Of a stretch of DNA of 64,000 nt, positions 59,501 through 64,000 are shown in pieces (the first letter of the stretch is position 1; each line of letters opens with the position of its first letter). The notes beneath the pieces are model-generated. The model was not told where the DNA came from, searched no databases, and was given only the letters and a program-made list of their open reading frames with translations. A program made the position numbers and the translations under genes. This DNA is from Protula sp. h YS-2021 (Eukaryota; Annelida; Polychaeta; Sabellida; Serpulidae), in contig OX457025.1 of assembly GCA_949752745.1 (NCBI GenBank), positions 51,915,098 to 51,979,097 of the forward strand, in the 5' to 3' direction.

Positions 59501-61092
59501 CTGCAAATATGGGCTAACCAAAACGGTTTTAAATTTTCAAAAACTAAAACAGTCTGCATGCATTTGTGCAATAAACGCAAACAACACGACGATCCCGTTC
59601 TATGCATTTCTGGCATTCAAATACCTGTTGTTAAAGAAAACATTTTTCTGGGTTTACTTTTCGACTCCAAGTTGAGCTTTATCCCACACATCAAAGAATT
59701 CAAACGAAAATGTCAAAAAGCACTCAATCTCCTAAGAGTAATATCGGCCCATGACTGGGGCGCTGATCGGGATAAAAAACTTATGCTTTACCGAGCCTTG
59801 ATACGGTCTAGATTAGACTATGGCAGCATTGTCTATGGATCAGCAAAACCTTCATACCTAAAAATGCTAGACCCGATACAAAATCAAGGTTTACGACTGT
59901 GTCTAAACGCTTTTAGAACATCACCAGCAGAAAGCCTCCAATGAGCAGCCTCTTAACATTCGTCGAGTTAAACTCGCTATGCAGTACACAACAAAGCTTT
60001 ATGCAAACAAGAAGAATCCCACCTACAACTCAGTCTTTGGATCAGATTTTTCTCGCTTCCATGAAAGAGGCCCTACCGTAATACCTCCATTTGGAGCGAG
60101 GGTTCAGCCTCACCTTGATAACGCTGATATCACCATAGAGTCAATTGCAAAATACATAGTACCAAAAGTACCACAGCGGAAACTCACCAAACCTGTGGCA
60201 TTAAAGAACCTTTCGGTCGATGCAAAGGAAACAACTAGCCCTTTCTATTTCGATCAAACTTTGCAGAGCTCAAGGAAGAATTTAAAGACTACCATTTCGT
60301 CTACACGGACGGCTCAAAGCTCGACGACAAATCGGCTGCTTCCGTTGTAACTGAAAATAACACCTTGAAAACAAGACTTCCAAATGGTTCCTCTATTTTC
60401 TCAGCCGAAATTAAAGCTCTACATCTCGCTATCCAGATAGTGAGGATTAGTCGATACAAAAAGTTTATGTTATGCGTGGACTGTATGTCCGTACTGCAAT
60501 CAATTGAAAACCTACAAATATCAAACCCACTTATCCTTGACCTTCTGGAAAGGTATGACGAGGCCACCAAAGCTGGCAAAGACATAGTGTTCTGTTGGGT
60601 TCCAAGTCACGTGGGTATCCAAGGAAACGAGATAGTCGACAAAGCTGCAAAAGAGGCTGTAACTGATAATTGTATCGATATGCTCATACCAACCTGCGAC
60701 TTTAAATAACACACATCACAAGATACACAAAAAGATTGTGGCAAGAAAGATGGAACAAACAAAGAAACAACAAGCTGTATCAAACAAAGCCTTTAGTCGG
60801 ACAAAAGCCCCCGCCACTTAAAAGTGTGCGAGATGAAATGGTCTACCATAGAGCCAGAATAGGACATACATATATCACCCACAAACATCTTTTAAGAGGC
60901 GAGCCGGAACCCGATTGTGTCGGGTGTCAAAACCCTTATACCGTTAAACATATCTTAATAGGCTCTACTGATTTCCAAGACGCCCGCTCACGTCACTTCA
61001 GAGCTGACTCTTTGAGGCAGCTCTTAGATGAAGTAGAACCTAGCAAATTTATACAATTTTTAAAAGAAATCAACCTGTATCAGTATTTCTAG
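59501..61092 (+). pseudogene. I/Nimb-type LINE ORF2 remnant: RT thumb, RNase H, C-terminus
   Basis: The endonuclease and RT catalytic core are missing; the zinc knuckles run directly into the end of RT. Seen in order: KTVCMHLCNKRK (about 59550), NIFLGLLFDSKLSFIPHI (about 59640), ALNLLRVISAHDWGADR (about 59735), YRALIRSRLDYGSIVYGSAK (about 59790), NQGLRLCLNAFRTSP (about 59885). After frame changes an RNase H domain follows, with YTDGSK (about 60300), AEIKAL (about 60405), CVDCMS (about 60475) and WVPSHVGIQGNEIVD (about 60600), so all acidic residues are present. A last segment (60736-61092) has CVGCQNPYTVKHIL, typical of the clade. Single copy is defective. Confidence 0.88.
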
Positions 61093-61250
61093 TCGTTTTT
61101 TTACTTTATGATCTTAGAATATACATGGTTTTAGCTTCCTTGATTTTAACTTGTCTTCTAGTCACTGATTACTGACATGTTCTGACACAATGTAACCCGC
61201 TAAGGGTCGGTCGTGTCGTTAAACAAATCATTTAACTAACTTACTTACTT
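61093..61250 (+). other. 3' UTR of the I/Nimb-type LINE
   Basis: Ends ACCCGCTAAGGGTCGGTCGT, then GTTAAACAAATCATTTAACTAACTTACTTACTTG. The short (ACTT)n-like tail suggests the true 3' end near 61250. Confidence 0.6.
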
Positions 61251-61383
61251 GAACAAGGGGAAGGTTTCCCTCGTGCATACATTCTTTCAATTCTTCTCTT
61301 CCTGATAAATGGCAAAAATCAATAGTATCAAAGATACTCTCAATTAGGGTGTAAATTTTTATCTCTCTGTAGACAACTTTGCA

Positions 61384-62460
61384 ATGACTTGTAGAGGCAA
61401 AAGCACGAATTTCATACAACGCTGTTTTCAGCAAAATACACACTCATCTCAAGCCGATTTTAAATCTTCTCAAACCAAAACAATTTGTCTGCACTTTTGC
61501 AACAAACGAAAACCCAACCATGATCCAACTTTACTAAATTCAAATATCGAAATACTTGTGAAAGAAAGCCAATTTTTAGGTTTTATTTTTTACTCTAAAT
61601 TGACTTTATCCCCCACATCAAAAAGCTGCCGAAAGGCATTGAATCTACTAATGGTAATTCTCCATGATTGGGGTGCAGACAGGGATTACCCGTACAAAAA
61701 CCAAGGTTTACGGCTATGGCAAAATGCTTTTCGAACTTCACCATCTACAAGTAGAGCCAAATGAACAATACCCAAACGTACAAACAGAAGAACCCCTATA
61801 TAGGAAGTAGTCTTTTGAACCAATTTCTCAGGTCTTATAGAACACCTAATGCTATCCCGCCGTTTGTGCTATAATTTTATCTCATCTCGAGGAAGCGGAT
61901 GTCATCGTGGTCTGTAGGTTCCCAGTCGCCCTAAGTGGACACACACCAAGCCTTTAGTTTTAGTTTTAGCGTATTTCCAACAAATTTTGCAGAGCTTATA
62001 GAACAGTACAAAGACTCCCACTTTTTATACAGATGGCTCTAAACTTGAAGATAAAGCAGCAGCTTCAGTAGTAACAGAGTATAATGCCCTAAAACCAAGA
62101 CTGCCGGGTGATTGATCAATATTCTCTGCAGAAATCAGCCTTACTACTAGCCACCCAAATCATCAAGGTTAGTCGCTGCAAAACGTTCATGGTTTCCATT
62201 GATTCTATGTCGGTACTACAGGCATTTGAGAACGTTCAAATATCGAATGTTTGTGAGTCATAAACACCTTTAAAGAGGCGAACCTGCGTCCGAATGTGTC
62301 GTGTATCAGGAACGCTACACAAAGAAACAGATTTTAGTGGACCGTATCGCTCTCCAAGACGCCCGCTCACTCCATTTCAGAGCTAAATTTTTGAGGCAGT
62401 TGTTTGATGAAGTAGAAACTAGTAAAATTATAGAATTTTAAAATAAATCAACCTGCATTA
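61384..62460 (+). pseudogene. Second, more decayed copy of the same LINE
   Basis: TKTICLHFCNKRKPNHDPTL (about 61480), SQFLGFIFYSKLTLSP (about 61570), NLLMVILHDWGADRD (about 61645) and NQGLRLWQNAFRTSPS (about 61700) match 59550-59920 of the first copy, with a deletion of the YRALIRSRLDYGS part. RNase H remains (about 62020-62210: YRWL-like start, IDSMSVLQAFENVQISN) and the C-terminal block (about 62260-62440) follow. It lies head-to-tail with the first copy. Confidence 0.82.
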
Positions 62461-64000
62461 GTGTTTCAAGGAGCTATGTTTATGTTATCATTTCAGAATC
62501 TACACCGTTTTAGCTAGTATGGATTGTAATCATGATATGTTCACTAAAATTAAATAATGCCTTTACTTGCAACATCCTGCCACTGTTGTGGCTTTATTTA
62601 GATTACGTGTGCTTTCGCCATGTGGTGCTTCAATCAGTTTTGATTTTGAGTAAAAAAAGTAACACATTTCAAAATAACGTTGAGTGGGCCTTTAACCCGA
62701 ATGGGGTCTTGTCCCACCCTACTCTTTCTCATTTTGAAAATTTAATGAAATTACAAAATACTGATGATGATGCCGTATGTCAAAAATTAGGTTGAAACCA
62801 GCAGACGACTAAGGAAACGAAAAAATTATGAAGCACGTGACCACGTGGCCGTAAAACACCTGGGCTAAACATAATTTTCATGATGATTAAACGTAAACTT
62901 AATTTTCACTAAATTATTAAGTAAACATAACTAGTATTAACTCTCAAGACCTTTTCACTAGAGAAACACAGGCAATTTAAACCGTCATGCATTGTATTTT
63001 TGGCATAGTGTTTACCTGGGGTCTAGGCTCTGTTACTGAGATATTAAGCATTGCGGCCATGACGCGAAAGCCCTTCGAGCTACTCAGGACACCTACGATC
63101 AATATAAGTACTTGCGTTGGCTTGGCATAAAACAGGCGCTTTGTGGTACCATGTGCGTAGGGCAGCGAGGATGTTAAAAGTTAAGTGTAGTTAAAAGTTG
63201 TATTTTATCCCTCATGTTTATTCTCCAAAGCCTTCGGTACACATTGAGCTGAAATTCCACTTTAAAATCAGAGCAGACGTTAGTAGTAAAAGGCTGCCGT
63301 TTCTCTTGATGCAAATTGCCTTGGGTTCGGATGGGAGAGTCTGATATGGTGGGCGGCATGCGTCAGCTGCCGGATGACAGTCCGTTTACTAGATTATTGA
63401 GTATATTGTTGATATTTCATTCCAGATAAGTGTGCGTCGTTTTTATTTTGATCTTGAACCAGTTTCAACATCTTCAATTTATATCCGCAATTATATGTCA
63501 CGATGGCATAATATCTTCTTGACCCTCTTCAAATTTAAGGCAAGTTTAACCATTTCGAAATGATGGTCAGACGAGCAGCATGCAGACGGCTGTTATCGCT
63601 GATCGTCTCACAGCGGCATCTTTAATTTTGCAATTACATTCTGGACAGCAAAGGATTTCATTTTCTTTTCAATATTGAAAGTTTTCTTAAACATTTCAGA
63701 AACATTGTCACAACTCACCTTATTCTTCTCAGGGCATTTCGACAGTCGAGTGGCATTGATTTGAATAACAAAACTTTGATACTGAAGCAAAGTCATTGAA
63801 GGGAAAAGTACCTTTACTATGTATACATTTACAAAAAAATTCAATTAATTTTAATTTTCAAAATATCGGCTTGTAGACTATGAAGCCACCGCTATGGGTT
63901 TTCCTATGTGTTAAACATTGGTTATCGCGATCCTTAATAGAAGTTGTACGGGATATTACCGCAGTGTAAATTTTGAACAGGTTCCTCCTGTTACTGTGTT
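62461..64000. other. No gene or element recognised
   Basis: AT-rich DNA with short frames on both strands (62532-62795, 63608-63844) that show no domain. No transposon ends were found. Confidence 0.4.

Overview
The window looks like animal nuclear DNA, most likely from a marine lophotrochozoan such as a mollusc. Evidence seen directly: long AT-rich stretches, GT-AG introns, one intron-rich conserved nuclear gene, and many transposon families. The taxon is an inference. It rests on the style of the repeats: several Helentron-like elements with a tetranucleotide microsatellite and tandem core repeats, as known for bivalve 'pearl' elements, and TCAAGGTCA-rich dispersed repeats.

The only host gene I can name is histone H2A.Z (H2A variant Z) on the + strand. 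Exons 2-5 are certain (36197-36274, 41746-41859, 42340-42469, 46546-46607) and encode 127 residues. Because exon 2 begins in phase 0 and lacks only the start Met, exon 1 should carry little more than ATG. The best candidate is 20950-20952, an ATG directly followed by a consensus donor, which implies a first intron of about 15 kb.

Layout. (1) 1-11166 is a giant inverted repeat with arms of about 4.7 kb and a 1.8 kb spacer. Its centre falls inside a CR1/L2-like LINE, and the left arm may run off the window. (2) 11.2-20.6 kb holds MITEs, a broken Polinton/Maverick capsid fragment, a striking hairpin with two CRE octamers, an antisense LINE fragment with a microsatellite tail, and a TCAAGGTCA-rich repeat. 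(3) 20.7-27.3 kb holds the candidate H2A.Z exon 1 and stacked Helentron-like tandem repeats. (4) 27.3-36 kb is a dense cluster of DNA transposons: a foldback element, a Russian-doll nest four levels deep with target-site duplications, two pogo/Tigger remnants that keep the start of a CENP-B-type HTH, and an hAT-like element built of short palindromes. (5) 36-46.6 kb is the H2A.Z gene with a 3.8 kb Helentron-like element in intron 2 and three MITEs in intron 4. (6) 46.6-56.5 kb holds pogo-like MITEs and a second, 4.3 kb copy of the same Helentron-like element, inserted inside another. (7) 57.2-62.5 kb holds a deleted I/Nimb-type LINE with duplicated 5' UTR units and a second degraded copy. (8) 62.5-64 kb has nothing I recognise.

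Most open reading frames in the window are chance or repeat-derived. The long ones at 38-40 kb and 53-56 kb come from a 51-bp minisatellite whose unit is a multiple of three, which keeps frames open on both strands. No rRNA, tRNA or CRISPR was found, and there is no sign of operons.
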